A DNA stretch of 64,000 nucleotides, taken from contig JACPFM010000009.1 in NCBI GenBank assembly GCA_016182965.1, positions 62,001 to 126,000 on the forward strand, read 5' to 3'. The stretch's first letter is position 1. Each line of letters begins with the position of its first letter. Source of the stretch: Deltaproteobacteria bacterium (GTDB taxonomy: Bacteria > Myxococcota_A > Polyangia > Polyangiales > JADJMO01). Made by a program: the position numbers and the translations under genes. This document shows positions 34,052-41,980 of this stretch, in pieces. The notes below the pieces were generated by a model. That model was not told where the DNA came from, did no database searches, and saw only the letters and a list, made by a program, of their open reading frames with translations.

Positions 34052-34228
34052 GTGCCCAATGAGCTCAGCGAGGACGAATACGCCGACGAGGTCAGCGACT
34101 TCATGCCGCCCGAGTTCGTCGCCGACGGCGAGGACTACGAGCGATGGCGCGCGCACGTGCGCGACTGCCGTGCGCGCGGACTGAGTCCCCGCGAATATGC
34201 GGAGAGATCTGGGGTGCGAAGCCGATGA
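34052..34228 (+). CDS. small acidic protein (moron candidate)
   Basis: A 58-aa GTG-started frame on the + strand between the terminase and portal genes. It is acidic at the N-terminus (LSEDEYADEVSDFMPPEFVA), with a basic C-terminal helix. It has an extended -10 box just upstream and no ribosome site, as other + strand small genes here. The stop is 1 bp before the terminase stop on the other strand. The function is unknown. Confidence 0.4.
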   Translation: MPNELSEDEYADEVSDFMPPEFVADGEDYERWRAHVRDCRARGLSPREYAERSGVRSR

Positions 34229-34229
34229 A

Positions 34230-35711
34230 CTAACGCGCCCGCCGATACGGATGGAATCCAGCGACGGGCGGGGGAGCGCGAAGGGGGCGAGGCGCCTGCT
34301 TCTTCGCTCCGAGCGAGGCCCATCGTGCCTTCGGCATCAGCGGCATCCACCGATCGAGGTCGGCGGCTATCTTCGGCGGTGGCTCGGCAAGGACGGTGAA
34401 GCCCCCGGAGAAGGCGTCGACCTGATCGTCGTGCGCGCCATCCGGGAAGGCTTCGAGCTCGCCGAGGAACGCGCGATTCCACGCGCCGCGGAGGAGCTTC
34501 ACGTTGCCGGCCTCGGACTGCGCGCTCGCGGGCTTCGCACGCGTGACCTTGTCGCCCGTCGGCCGGTGCTTCCGGATCGAGTAGCCGGAGAGCGCACGCA
34601 TGTAGACCGCGATCTCGAACTGGCCTGCCTGGGCAGGATCCTGTTCGAGCCCGACCTGCACCGCGTGGCCGTCGAGCGACGCGGTGTGCTGGATGCGCGC
34701 CATCACCTCGTGCGGCCGGCCGCGGAAGCGGACGACGTCCTCGAGGTAGTAGACGCCGTCCTTTGAACGCGCGAGCCGGACGCCGACCGTGTAGTCGGCG
34801 TCGCGCCCGCTGCGGACGATGTCTTCCTCACCGGTCGCCGCGCGGTCCCAGTACCGCACGCGCCCGACGATCTGATCGGCGGACGGCACGGCGTCGACGA
34901 TCGGGAACCACGCGGGCTTGAACAGAATCCCCGCGCCGGCCTGCGCGAGCCAGTTGCCATCGAGGAGCTGGGCGCGTGTGAGGGGGTCGAGCCCGCGAAG
35001 GCGCTCGACGTAGGTGGGATCGTTTCCGATGAGGTAGGGGTTATCGGTGACCTTCGCGGCGATGAACACGCGCGAGAGCGCGCGCGGATCGTCGGTGTGG
35101 GTGCCGAGCCACTCCTCGCCGTCGTCACCGTTCCGGTAGTGGAGCGGCTCGCTGGGCTCGGCCTGCACCTCGGAGGAGGGGTCGAGCCACGGCGCCCAGC
35201 GGCGCATGACCCACGCGTGGCCATCGCCACCGGGGTTGGTCGCAGCGCGTACGAAGACCGGCAGGCCGGTCGATGACCGCGCACGCGAGAGCATGTACGC
35301 GTACTGCGTCTCGCTGAAGTGGGTGAGCTCGTCGAACGCGAGGTACGCGAACTCCGCGCTCTGGTAGGCGTATTTGTCCTTCTCGTGTTCGAGGTGACCG
35401 AAGTAGATCGCCGCGCCCGACGGGAAGCGCCAGACGCGCTTCGCCTCGTTGTACTCGGCGCCGGGGCAGCTCGCGCGATAGAGCATGCGCGAGCGCTCGA
35501 TGAGCGAGCGTTCGAGGTCGGGGTAATTGCGGCGCAGGATGAGGCCGCGGAACGACGGCTCGTGTACGAATCGCAGCGCACCCGCGAGCAGGGCCTCGGA
35601 TTTACCTCCGCCGGCCGCACCGCCGTAGAGCGCCTCGTACGCATCCGACGAGAGGAACTCCGCCTGCCGCAGCGTCGGGACCCAGTCGATGTTGCGCGGC
35701 TGGTCCTTCAT
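34230..35711 (-). CDS. terminase large subunit
   Basis: A 493-aa ATP-dependent DNA packaging motor and nuclease. Walker A is GGAAGGGKSEALL near residue 35, Walker B LAFDEL near residue 127, and the nuclease domain has RYWDRAATG and a C-terminal HDDQVDAFSGG. ATG 35711 overlaps the small subunit stop by 4 bp. The terminase_6 style architecture matches Mu gp28-like enzymes. The key residues are in place. Confidence 0.9.
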   Translation of the reverse strand: MKDQPRNIDWVPTLRQAEFLSSDAYEALYGGAAGGGKSEALLAGALRFVHEPSFRGLILRRNYPDLERSLIERSRMLYRASCPGAEYNEAKRVWRFPSGAAIYFGHLEHEKDKYAYQSAEFAYLAFDELTHFSETQYAYMLSRARSSTGLPVFVRAATNPGGDGHAWVMRRWAPWLDPSSEVQAEPSEPLHYRNGDDGEEWLGTHTDDPRALSRVFIAAKVTDNPYLIGNDPTYVERLRGLDPLTRAQLLDGNWLAQAGAGILFKPAWFPIVDAVPSADQIVGRVRYWDRAATGEEDIVRSGRDADYTVGVRLARSKDGVYYLEDVVRFRGRPHEVMARIQHTASLDGHAVQVGLEQDPAQAGQFEIAVYMRALSGYSIRKHRPTGDKVTRAKPASAQSEAGNVKLLRGAWNRAFLGELEAFPDGAHDDQVDAFSGGFTVLAEPPPKIAADLDRWMPLMPKARWASLGAKKQAPRPLRAPPPVAGFHPYRRAR

Positions 35712-36196
35712 GTGACGGGGGTTTCGGGGCCTTCGTCGCCATCGTCGTCGCGACGGTCTTCGTCGCGGCGCTCGTCGGGGGGCGGCGGCGTGCCCTTCTT
35801 TCCGTCGCCGCGGAGCGGCGGGAGGAAGATGCGCACCGGTCCACCGCCAGCTTGCTGTCGCGCGTCGCCGTCGACCTTGACCGCGTCGCGGCGACCCCAG
35901 AGCTCGGGATAGCGGCGCTCGAGGAACTGGATCGCGAGATCGAGCTTCCCCTCGCTGATGCCTTTGATCACCTTGGCCGCGACCATCGTCTCGAGATCGG
36001 CCTTCGCCTTCTCGATCGCATCGCGGAACTTCCGGGATGGCCCCGAGCGCGCACGGCGTCCCTGGTCCATCCAGCGGTAGAAGGTCGACCGGTCGATCCC
36101 GGCGTACTGCGCGGCGCCCTCGGGCGAGCTGCCTGCGCGGATCGCCATGACAATCCTGTCCTGCAGTTTGGGCGTGAGCTTGCTCGGACGTCCCAT
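35708..36196 (-). CDS. terminase small subunit
   Basis: A 162-aa DNA-binding protein. The N-terminal helix-turn-helix SPEGAAQYAGIDRSTFYRWM is followed by a helical stem (AIEKAKADLETMVAAK) and a disordered acidic/basic tail (DERRDEDRRDDDGDE). It recognises the packaging site. It overlaps the large subunit by 4 bp. Confidence 0.78.
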   Translation of the reverse strand: MGRPSKLTPKLQDRIVMAIRAGSSPEGAAQYAGIDRSTFYRWMDQGRRARSGPSRKFRDAIEKAKADLETMVAAKVIKGISEGKLDLAIQFLERRYPELWGRRDAVKVDGDARQQAGGGPVRIFLPPLRGDGKKGTPPPPDERRDEDRRDDDGDEGPETPVT

Positions 36197-36238
36197 CGGT
36201 CGTCTCTCTCTCTCCGGTGATCGGTTTCGCGAGGCAGA

Positions 36239-37459
36239 TCAGGCAGCGGCGGCTGTGGCGCGCTCGCTCTCGAATCGCGCCCACCGCCTGCGAATCACGT
36301 CGCAGTAGCGAGGGTCGATCTCGACGAGGCGTGCGACGCGTCCCGCGCGTGCCGCGGCGACGAGCGTGCTGCCGCTTCCCGCGAACGGGTCGAGCACGAG
36401 CGCGCCCTTGTCGGTGCTGTTTCGGATCGCGCGCTCGATGAGCGCGACCGGCTTCATCGTCGGGTGCTCGTCGTTACGCCGCGGGCGCTTGCACTCCCAG
36501 ATCGTGTCCTGGGTCCGGTCGACGACCGCGTGGTGCGCGGCGCCTTCCTTCCAACCGTACAAGATCGGCTCGTGCCGCCAGTGATAGTCGCCGCGCCCGA
36601 GGACGAACTGGTCCTTCGCCCAGATGAGGCATTGCGCGAGCTTCCAGCCGACGTCGTGGACCGCGCCGCGGAAGTTGTAGCCCTCGGTGTCGGCGTGCGC
36701 GATGTAGAACGAGGCGCCAGGGCGCATCGCGGTCGACGCGGTCGAGAACGCTTCGACGAGGAACTCGCGGAACGCCGCGCTCTTCATCTTGTCGTTCTGG
36801 ATCTTGAGTCGACCCTTCGTCTTGCCCTCGTAGTCGACGTTGTAGGGAGGGTCGGTCCAGAGCAGATTGACCTGCTCGCCGCCGAGCAGCTTGTCGAGAT
36901 CGGTGACGCAGGTCGCGTCGCCGCAGATCAAGCGATGCGGCCCGAGCGTGTAGACCTCGCCGGGTTTGCTCTCCGGATCGCTCGGCGGATCGATGGGATC
37001 GCCGTCCTCCTCGTCGGTGACCCCGTCGAGCGCCTCGGAAGTCTCCTCCGAGAGCTCGCTCAGGAGCGCGTCGACCTCGGACTGATCGTAGCCGGTGCCG
37101 TCGAGATCCTGTTCGTTCGAGAGCGTCGCGAGCAGCTCGCCGAGCGCCTGCTCGTCGTAGCCCGCGAGATCGCTCGTGCGGTTGTCGGCGAGGAGGATCT
37201 TCTGCGCGACGCGGTCGTCGACGTCGACGAAGAGGGCGGGCAGCTCGGTGAACCCGAGCCGCTTGGCGGCGAGGTAGCGGTGGTTTCCCGCGAGGATGAA
37301 CCCGGACGAGCGCTGCACGATGAGCGCGCCGTAGAACCCGTTCTTGCGAATGCTCGCCGCGATCGAATCGAGGTCGCCGCGCCGCGGGTTCTTCGGGTGT
37401 GGCTTGATCGCGTCGATCGCCACCTGCTCGTATCGCTCGTTGACGATCGCGTGGTTCAA
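36239..37459 (-). CDS. ParB-like domain fused to beta-class DNA methyltransferase
   Basis: A 406-aa fusion protein. The N-terminal ParB/Srx-type domain has IKPHPKNPRRGDLDSIAASI, IVQRSSGFILAGNHRYLAA and DNRTSD. The methyltransferase domain has TDPPYNV (motif IV) before DPFAGSGSTL (motif I), which marks a beta-class N6-adenine or N4-cytosine enzyme. The start is uncertain: TTG 37459 with GGGAGAG just upstream keeps the ParB domain and avoids a coding reading of the iteron repeat. An upstream start would encode VRTSSDKFGRLPAKGE twice. It probably marks phage DNA. Confidence 0.8.
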   Translation of the reverse strand: MNHAIVNERYEQVAIDAIKPHPKNPRRGDLDSIAASIRKNGFYGALIVQRSSGFILAGNHRYLAAKRLGFTELPALFVDVDDRVAQKILLADNRTSDLAGYDEQALGELLATLSNEQDLDGTGYDQSEVDALLSELSEETSEALDGVTDEEDGDPIDPPSDPESKPGEVYTLGPHRLICGDATCVTDLDKLLGGEQVNLLWTDPPYNVDYEGKTKGRLKIQNDKMKSAAFREFLVEAFSTASTAMRPGASFYIAHADTEGYNFRGAVHDVGWKLAQCLIWAKDQFVLGRGDYHWRHEPILYGWKEGAAHHAVVDRTQDTIWECKRPRRNDEHPTMKPVALIERAIRNSTDKGALVLDPFAGSGSTLVAAARAGRVARLVEIDPRYCDVIRRRWARFESERATAAAA

Positions 37460-37511
37460 GATGGATCTCTCCCTGGCGACAGCCTCTTCGGCGTCGCCGT
37501 CTCTTTCGGAG

Positions 37512-37663
37512 CTCTCACCCTTCGCGGGGAGGCGTCCGAACTTGTCCGAACTTGTCCGAACTCGGACGCGGGCAGAGCAACGGCAGCGCGCGTTTCGCAC
37601 CCGCCGCTCTCTTGTCCTCTCACCCTTCGCGGGGAGGCGTCCGAACTTGTCCGAACTTGTCCG
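37512..37663. repeat. two 47-bp direct repeats with 10-bp iterons
   Basis: A 47-bp perfect repeat occurs at 37512-37558 and 37617-37663, with a 105-bp period. Each contains a tandem 10-bp iteron GTCCGAACTT (three copies, the last partial, in copy 1; two plus GTCCG in copy 2). Iterons one helical turn apart suit a repressor or ParB binding array. It lies 53 bp before the TTG start of the ParB-methyltransferase gene and directly after the gene at 37693. It is likely an operator or replication/partition site. Confidence 0.55.
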
Positions 37664-37692
37664 GACGGCGAACACCTACTCCCGGGATGCCC

Positions 37693-38079
37693 TCACCGCT
37701 TCGTTCCCGCGGCGACGGTGGGCTTGCCCGCGAGGATCGCCCTGGCGAGTGCTTCGTCACGGCGCTCAAGCTCGTGCAACTTGTCCTCGATCTCCTCGAA
37801 CTGCTCGCGAAGCCGTTCCTCGGTCTCGGCGCGTGTGTCGAACAGCTCTGCGCAGTGCTGCCGCAGGACGGGGATCGTTACGAGGTAGCGCGGCGACTTC
37901 TCGCTGCCCCGCCGTACGAGGATCGTTTCATTCGTGAGCCGCTCGCGTCGGAGGATGTACCGACGCAGCCGACGCTCGGCGGCACCATCCGATCCCGGCA
38001 GGCCTAGCAATTTTGCGGCCTGCAGGATCGTGAGCGGACGCGCGCCCGCGATCGTTCCTTCCACCTTCGTTTCGCCCAT
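37693..38079 (-). CDS. small phage regulator, HTH plus coiled coil
   Basis: A 128-aa protein. The N-terminal part (PLTILQAAKLLGLPGSDGAA, ERRLRRYILRRERL) looks like a MerR/excisionase-type HTH with a Thr-Ile-Leu-Gln helix. The C-terminal half is a long charged coiled coil (EERLREQFEEIEDKLHELER). It is immediately upstream of the iteron repeats, so it may bind them. No family name can be given. Confidence 0.5.
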   Translation of the reverse strand: MGETKVEGTIAGARPLTILQAAKLLGLPGSDGAAERRLRRYILRRERLTNETILVRRGSEKSPRYLVTIPVLRQHCAELFDTRAETEERLREQFEEIEDKLHELERRDEALARAILAGKPTVAAGTKR

Positions 38080-38108
38080 CGGAGTACCTCCTTTCCGTTC
38101 GTTTGCTC

Positions 38109-38858
38109 TCAGAGCGGTTGATCGGCGAGCAGACCCGCGACGGCCTCGTCGTCCGCCCCGTTGGTGTTCGCGGCGTCGAGCACGGTCGTCATACCGGGCT
38201 CACGGACACGGCGGCGGTGGGCAACGGCGCGCGCGTCCTCGGCACGAACGTTCGCGCGCTCGGCCGCATACGCCGTGAACGCCTCGGCGAGGAGAGCCTG
38301 CGCCTGCTCCTCGATCACCGCGAGCTTCACCTTCGCCGCGTGACGGAGGAAGTTCTCGGTGCCGTCGGTGCTGCGCGGGGACTGAGCGCGCTCGCATGCG
38401 CGGTAGAATTCTTCGGTGCCTCCGATCTCCTCGAAACCCTCGGTCAAGGCGGCGACCGCGGAGAGGCGCCCGAACCGTGCTCGAACGGCATCGCGATAGC
38501 GTACCGGCGGCGCGGCCCACCGCGCGAGCGCGCTCACCTGTTGCGGTGACAGGGCGACGAGCACACTGCGCACGTGCGACGAGCGCGTTGCGGCGCGTCG
38601 CACGCCGGGAAAGTCGACGGCATCCTTCCGATCGTTGGTGTGGACACGCTTGCCGATCGTGGCGCGCTCCCACGGGTTGAGCTGCGGGCGCGGCATCATG
38701 TCGCCCTCGGCCCAGTTGAAGAACCAGTGCACATCGATCTCGTCGCGGGTCGCGGTGCGCGGCAGGACGTTCCACTCGGCGGGGACGACATCGAGCTCGC
38801 TCGGGGCGTGGGCTGCGGCGTACTCGGTGCGACGGATCTGAGCGACGTTGTTGGACAT
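38109..38858 (-). CDS. early phage protein, unrecognised
   Basis: A 249-aa protein starting at ATG 38858 behind AAGGAGTC. It has a helical C-terminal half (VALSPQQVSALARWAAPP, AKVKLAVIEEQAQALLAEAF) and an aromatic N-terminal segment (HWFFNWAEGDMMPRPQ). The segment resembles none I recognise. It lies just before the HTH/coiled-coil gene in the early region of the prophage, so a regulatory or DNA-replication role is possible but unsupported. Confidence 0.45.
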   Translation of the reverse strand: MSNNVAQIRRTEYAAAHAPSELDVVPAEWNVLPRTATRDEIDVHWFFNWAEGDMMPRPQLNPWERATIGKRVHTNDRKDAVDFPGVRRAATRSSHVRSVLVALSPQQVSALARWAAPPVRYRDAVRARFGRLSAVAALTEGFEEIGGTEEFYRACERAQSPRSTDGTENFLRHAAKVKLAVIEEQAQALLAEAFTAYAAERANVRAEDARAVAHRRRVREPGMTTVLDAANTNGADDEAVAGLLADQPL

Positions 38859-38984
38859 GAGCAGGACTCCTTCGTTCGGCGAGCTGCGCGTCCATCGCGC
38901 GTCGCCTTCGAAGGTCACTTTGCCCACTGCCAAAACTCATTCAGAGCCAAGTTGAATCAAGATGAATCACGATGCCGATCGCGG

Positions 38985-40103
38985 TCAGCGGACCGGCTTC
39001 AAGAGCGCCCACCTCCTTCCGTGCTGCGGTCGAAACCGGTACGCGGCGTCGACGTCACGCGAGCCCGGTTCCTTCTCGAGGAATGCGCGCGGGTCGGGAT
39101 CGAGCTGCTGCCACGCGCGATGGAAGGTCTGCTTGCCGTGGTCCTTCATCGCGACGAGGTCGCGCAGTCTCAGGTAGCCGCTGCTCTTGCACGACCGCTC
39201 GATGAGTTCCGCTGCGACCGCCGCTTCGCTCGCGCGCATCTCGATCCGCTCGTAGGCACCGGCCCGTCGTCGTCCGCCGATGTAGACGGTCTTCTTTGCG
39301 GTGAGGTGGTGCTGCACCGAGAAGTCGAGGAAGAAGTCGAGATCGAGTGGCGCGCGCTCCAGCATCCGTTCGTGTTCTTCGGCGGAGAGCGCGCGTTCGC
39401 CGTCGACGTCGAGCCGCACGCACACCGGTGGCTCGGGCGATCGAGCCGCAGCCGGGACGCGCGCAGCCATGACGTCCGTCGCGACCACCGCGCCGTCTCG
39501 CAGGGCGAGGATGTCTTCGAGGAGCGCGATCTCGACGCGCCGGCCGGGGCCGTGGAGATCGACGAGCGGCTGCGGAAGCCAGCGCGTGGTGTTGGTGAAC
39601 ACCACCGACGCGCGCTGCGCGGTGCCACGCGCGGTGAGAAAATGGGGAAACGACTCGAGGTCCGGGTTGAGCGCGAGGAACGCGTCGGTGCGCAGCCCGC
39701 CGCGCTCGGTGACGCCGAGCAGGAACACGTCCGGCGCGATGTGCGCCGCAGCGCCCACGCCCTCGATGCGAAGCGCGCCCCGGAGCAGGTCGATCGCGCC
39801 CGCGAACGACAGCGTCGAGAGCCGAAGCTCGTCCTCCGAGAGCTCAAGGTCGAGGCAGCCGCCGTCCATCGCGCAGAGCGCGAGGTAGGGCTTGCCGGGG
39901 ACGCCGTCGTCCGACGGGACGATGCGGCGGCGTTCGCCGCAATGCGCGCCGCCGCACTCGTAACTGCTCGCGAGCCCGGCGTCGTGGAGGACGCGCGCAC
40001 GGCGGAGGATGGTGACGAGCTCGGGACCGAGCTTCTCCTGCCATGCGGCATCCCGAAGCTTCAAGTCATGTGGATGCAGAACGTGGAGCAACTTCTGGAT
40101 CAT
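38985..40103 (-). CDS. unknown protein of a two-gene pair, A
   Basis: A 372-aa soluble protein. The N-terminal third contains SSYECGGAHCGERRRI and YLALCAMDGGCLDLEL with four cysteines in two pairs, a possible zinc site. The middle has VFLLGVTERGGLRTDAFLALN and the C-terminal half is basic (GRRRAGAYERIEM). It follows the larger protein at 40113 by 9 bp, so the two are one transcript. I do not recognise the family; restriction, nucleic-acid or signalling roles cannot be told apart. Confidence 0.4.
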   Translation of the reverse strand: MIQKLLHVLHPHDLKLRDAAWQEKLGPELVTILRRARVLHDAGLASSYECGGAHCGERRRIVPSDDGVPGKPYLALCAMDGGCLDLELSEDELRLSTLSFAGAIDLLRGALRIEGVGAAAHIAPDVFLLGVTERGGLRTDAFLALNPDLESFPHFLTARGTAQRASVVFTNTTRWLPQPLVDLHGPGRRVEIALLEDILALRDGAVVATDVMAARVPAAARSPEPPVCVRLDVDGERALSAEEHERMLERAPLDLDFFLDFSVQHHLTAKKTVYIGGRRRAGAYERIEMRASEAAVAAELIERSCKSSGYLRLRDLVAMKDHGKQTFHRAWQQLDPDPRAFLEKEPGSRDVDAAYRFRPQHGRRWALLKPVR

Positions 40104-40112
40104 CGTCGTTGC

Positions 40113-41282
40113 TCATGCTGCGAGGTCGAGGTGATCGTCGCCGTAGTAAGCGAAGCCTCGTGCGACCAGGAACTCACGCACGGCGTGCTCGGCGATCTGC
40201 CGGTCGAAGATGATGTGGTTCGGCGTGTGGATCTCAAGGGGCCGGAGGTGCCCCGAGTTGCCGTAGAGAAGGTCGAAGCGCATCGATGTCACCCTGCAGC
40301 CCTCACGGGCATAGCGTTCGAGGTGGGCGGCATCTTCCGGAAAGACGCTGCCCTCCTCGGCGCCGAGGACACGGATGCGACCGTCGTCGCGCCGAAGCGA
40401 GACCGTGCGCAAGACGACCTGCCGGAGCCCTGCGATGCCGCGGGTCGACAGCGCCGCCTCCCCAGCCTCGAGGAGCGGCGCGCCGGAATAGATCGCGTCG
40501 CCCGAGAAGTACCTCGGGTCGTTGAAGAGCACGCAACCGAACAGGCGTCGCGCGAACTCGACGTGCGGGAGCTTCCCACACGAGAGCGAGAGGCGCCCGG
40601 TCGCGCGATCGAGCAGCGCGACGTCGTGGAGCTCCGGGGTGTAGTCGATCTGATCGCGCTCATCGCTCGGGCTCACGATCCCGTGCGAGCGGTGCGCGTT
40701 GCCGCGCGAGAACACGAACCTGATTTCGTGCGGGGTCGGCTCGACGTCGAGGCGGCAGTACGCGGTGTGACCGTAGCCGTAGTGATGCTCGCTCATCGCG
40801 GCGCGGAGCGTTTCCTCCGTCTCGGCCGACGGGGAGTTGAGGATGCGCGTCGGACGGTGGGGGAGGTACTCCCAGAAGTTGTCCTTGAGCGCGGCCTGCT
40901 TGAAGAGCGCGGCTTCCTCGAACACCGTCGGGTGCTTGTGGAACACCGCGAGCGCGAGCTCGAGATCGGTCCGCCGCTCGATGACGAGCTCTCCTCCGAG
41001 ATTGCGGCGGCGAAGGCACGCGACCAGTCGCTCGCGACCGCCGTCGTCGGCGACGTGCGCGAGGCGCTTGGAGGCTGCGCGGAGCCCGTCGGGCCGAGCG
41101 GGATCGTGGCCGCGCACGACCTTCTGGAGCGTGCGGTACCAGCGGTCGCGATCGGAGCGGGCGACGCGCGCGTCGAGTGGCAGATCGCGCTCGGCGCAGT
41201 ACGTGGCGTAGGTTTCGAGGAACGAGATCCAGTATTCGGGGCGCGCCGAATCGATCAGCGCTTTCGGAATCAACTCACCCAT
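40113..41282 (-). CDS. unknown protein of a two-gene pair, B
   Basis: A 389-aa soluble protein starting at ATG 41282. The N-terminal helical segment has SARPEYWISFLETYATYCAE, then HRPTRILNSPSAETEETLRA. The middle has YRLDVEPTPHEIRFVFSRGN and HDVALLDRATGRLSLSCGK, the end NHIIFDRQIAEHAVREFL. The pattern of strands and helices suggests a catalytic alpha/beta protein, but no motif fits a known family. It has a 15-bp inverted repeat 96 bp upstream that is shared with the HNH gene. Confidence 0.4.
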   Translation of the reverse strand: MGELIPKALIDSARPEYWISFLETYATYCAERDLPLDARVARSDRDRWYRTLQKVVRGHDPARPDGLRAASKRLAHVADDGGRERLVACLRRRNLGGELVIERRTDLELALAVFHKHPTVFEEAALFKQAALKDNFWEYLPHRPTRILNSPSAETEETLRAAMSEHHYGYGHTAYCRLDVEPTPHEIRFVFSRGNAHRSHGIVSPSDERDQIDYTPELHDVALLDRATGRLSLSCGKLPHVEFARRLFGCVLFNDPRYFSGDAIYSGAPLLEAGEAALSTRGIAGLRQVVLRTVSLRRDDGRIRVLGAEEGSVFPEDAAHLERYAREGCRVTSMRFDLLYGNSGHLRPLEIHTPNHIIFDRQIAEHAVREFLVARGFAYYGDDHLDLAA

Positions 41283-41980
41283 CGTGCGCACCTCTTCGGC
41301 TTCGTGCGTCGTGTTGTTGTTTGATCCCGAGTCTTCGATCGCGCCGTCGGCGCCGCGACGATCGATGCAGTCACTATGGACAGGAAATGTCCGCGGGAAG
41401 GTGCCCGAGCCGCGCCCGTTCGGCGGGGGCTCGTCGCCCTTGCCGCTAGGTGGAGATGGAGAGGCCGTCCGCTTTCCGCGCGCCCTCGCACGCCGCCGAA
41501 ACGCTCGCACCGACCGACTGCTTCGGTTGCCCCGCCCGACCGTTCTCATGACCGCTACCACTCCGGAACGCGCACGCCTCCCGCGGCGCCGCCGGTCCGA
41601 GGACGCGGGAGTGCGTTGGGCTCGGGAGCGGGCGCGGGGTGCGTGGGCGATCTGCCTTTGAGACAAGCGAAGACCGCGCCAGCTTGGGCGCGGCGGGAAT
41701 CCGGTGATTTCGGCGCCTTGGCTCCGAGAACCCCCACCTCGACGCCGTGGCCGTTTTGTCTCACCTCCCATGTCCGCGTGCGCCGCACTGACGCAAGGGC
41801 GTCGCGATCCCTGACACACCGCTCGCTGCGCCGGTTGGACCAGTTCTTGGAACGGAAATCGGCACCCAAGTAGTGGATCTCTCAGGTGTTTTTCTGCGCC
41901 AGAGGACTGGACTTGGCCGCACACCATGAGCAACCGTGTGGACCCAACGCAACGCGTTGATTCCAAAGGAGAAATGCTCG
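41283..41980. other. 700-bp gap between prophage and amidoligase cluster
   Basis: I see no well-supported gene here. It holds the 41378-41392 inverted repeat (regulatory) and a Shine-Dalgarno AAAGGAG at 41965-41971 for the amidoligase gene. Short open frames on both strands show no family pattern and are mostly of skewed composition. Confidence 0.5.
41378..41392. promoter_or_regulatory. 15-bp inverted repeat operator candidate, copy 2
   Basis: GGACAGGAAATGTCC (+ strand) is the reverse complement of GGACATTTCCTGTCC, one base away from the copy at 23210. It lies 96 bp before ATG 41282 of the unknown gene pair. The same operator spacing (96-98 bp) at both sites suggests one regulator controlling both transcripts. 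Confidence 0.5.

Noticed and set aside
37512..37663. CRISPR-like array
   Set aside because: Only two 47-bp copies with internal 10-bp iterons and no spacers of constant length; no cas genes nearby.
38574..41324. 916-aa + strand open frame across the unknown gene pair
   Set aside because: The - strand genes have better start signals, 9-bp spacing and balanced composition. However, since the pair has no family, a careful codon-bias test would be worth running.
41283..41980. A gene in the 700-bp gap before the amidoligase
   Set aside because: Open frames on both strands have skewed composition and no ribosome site, so I did not call one.
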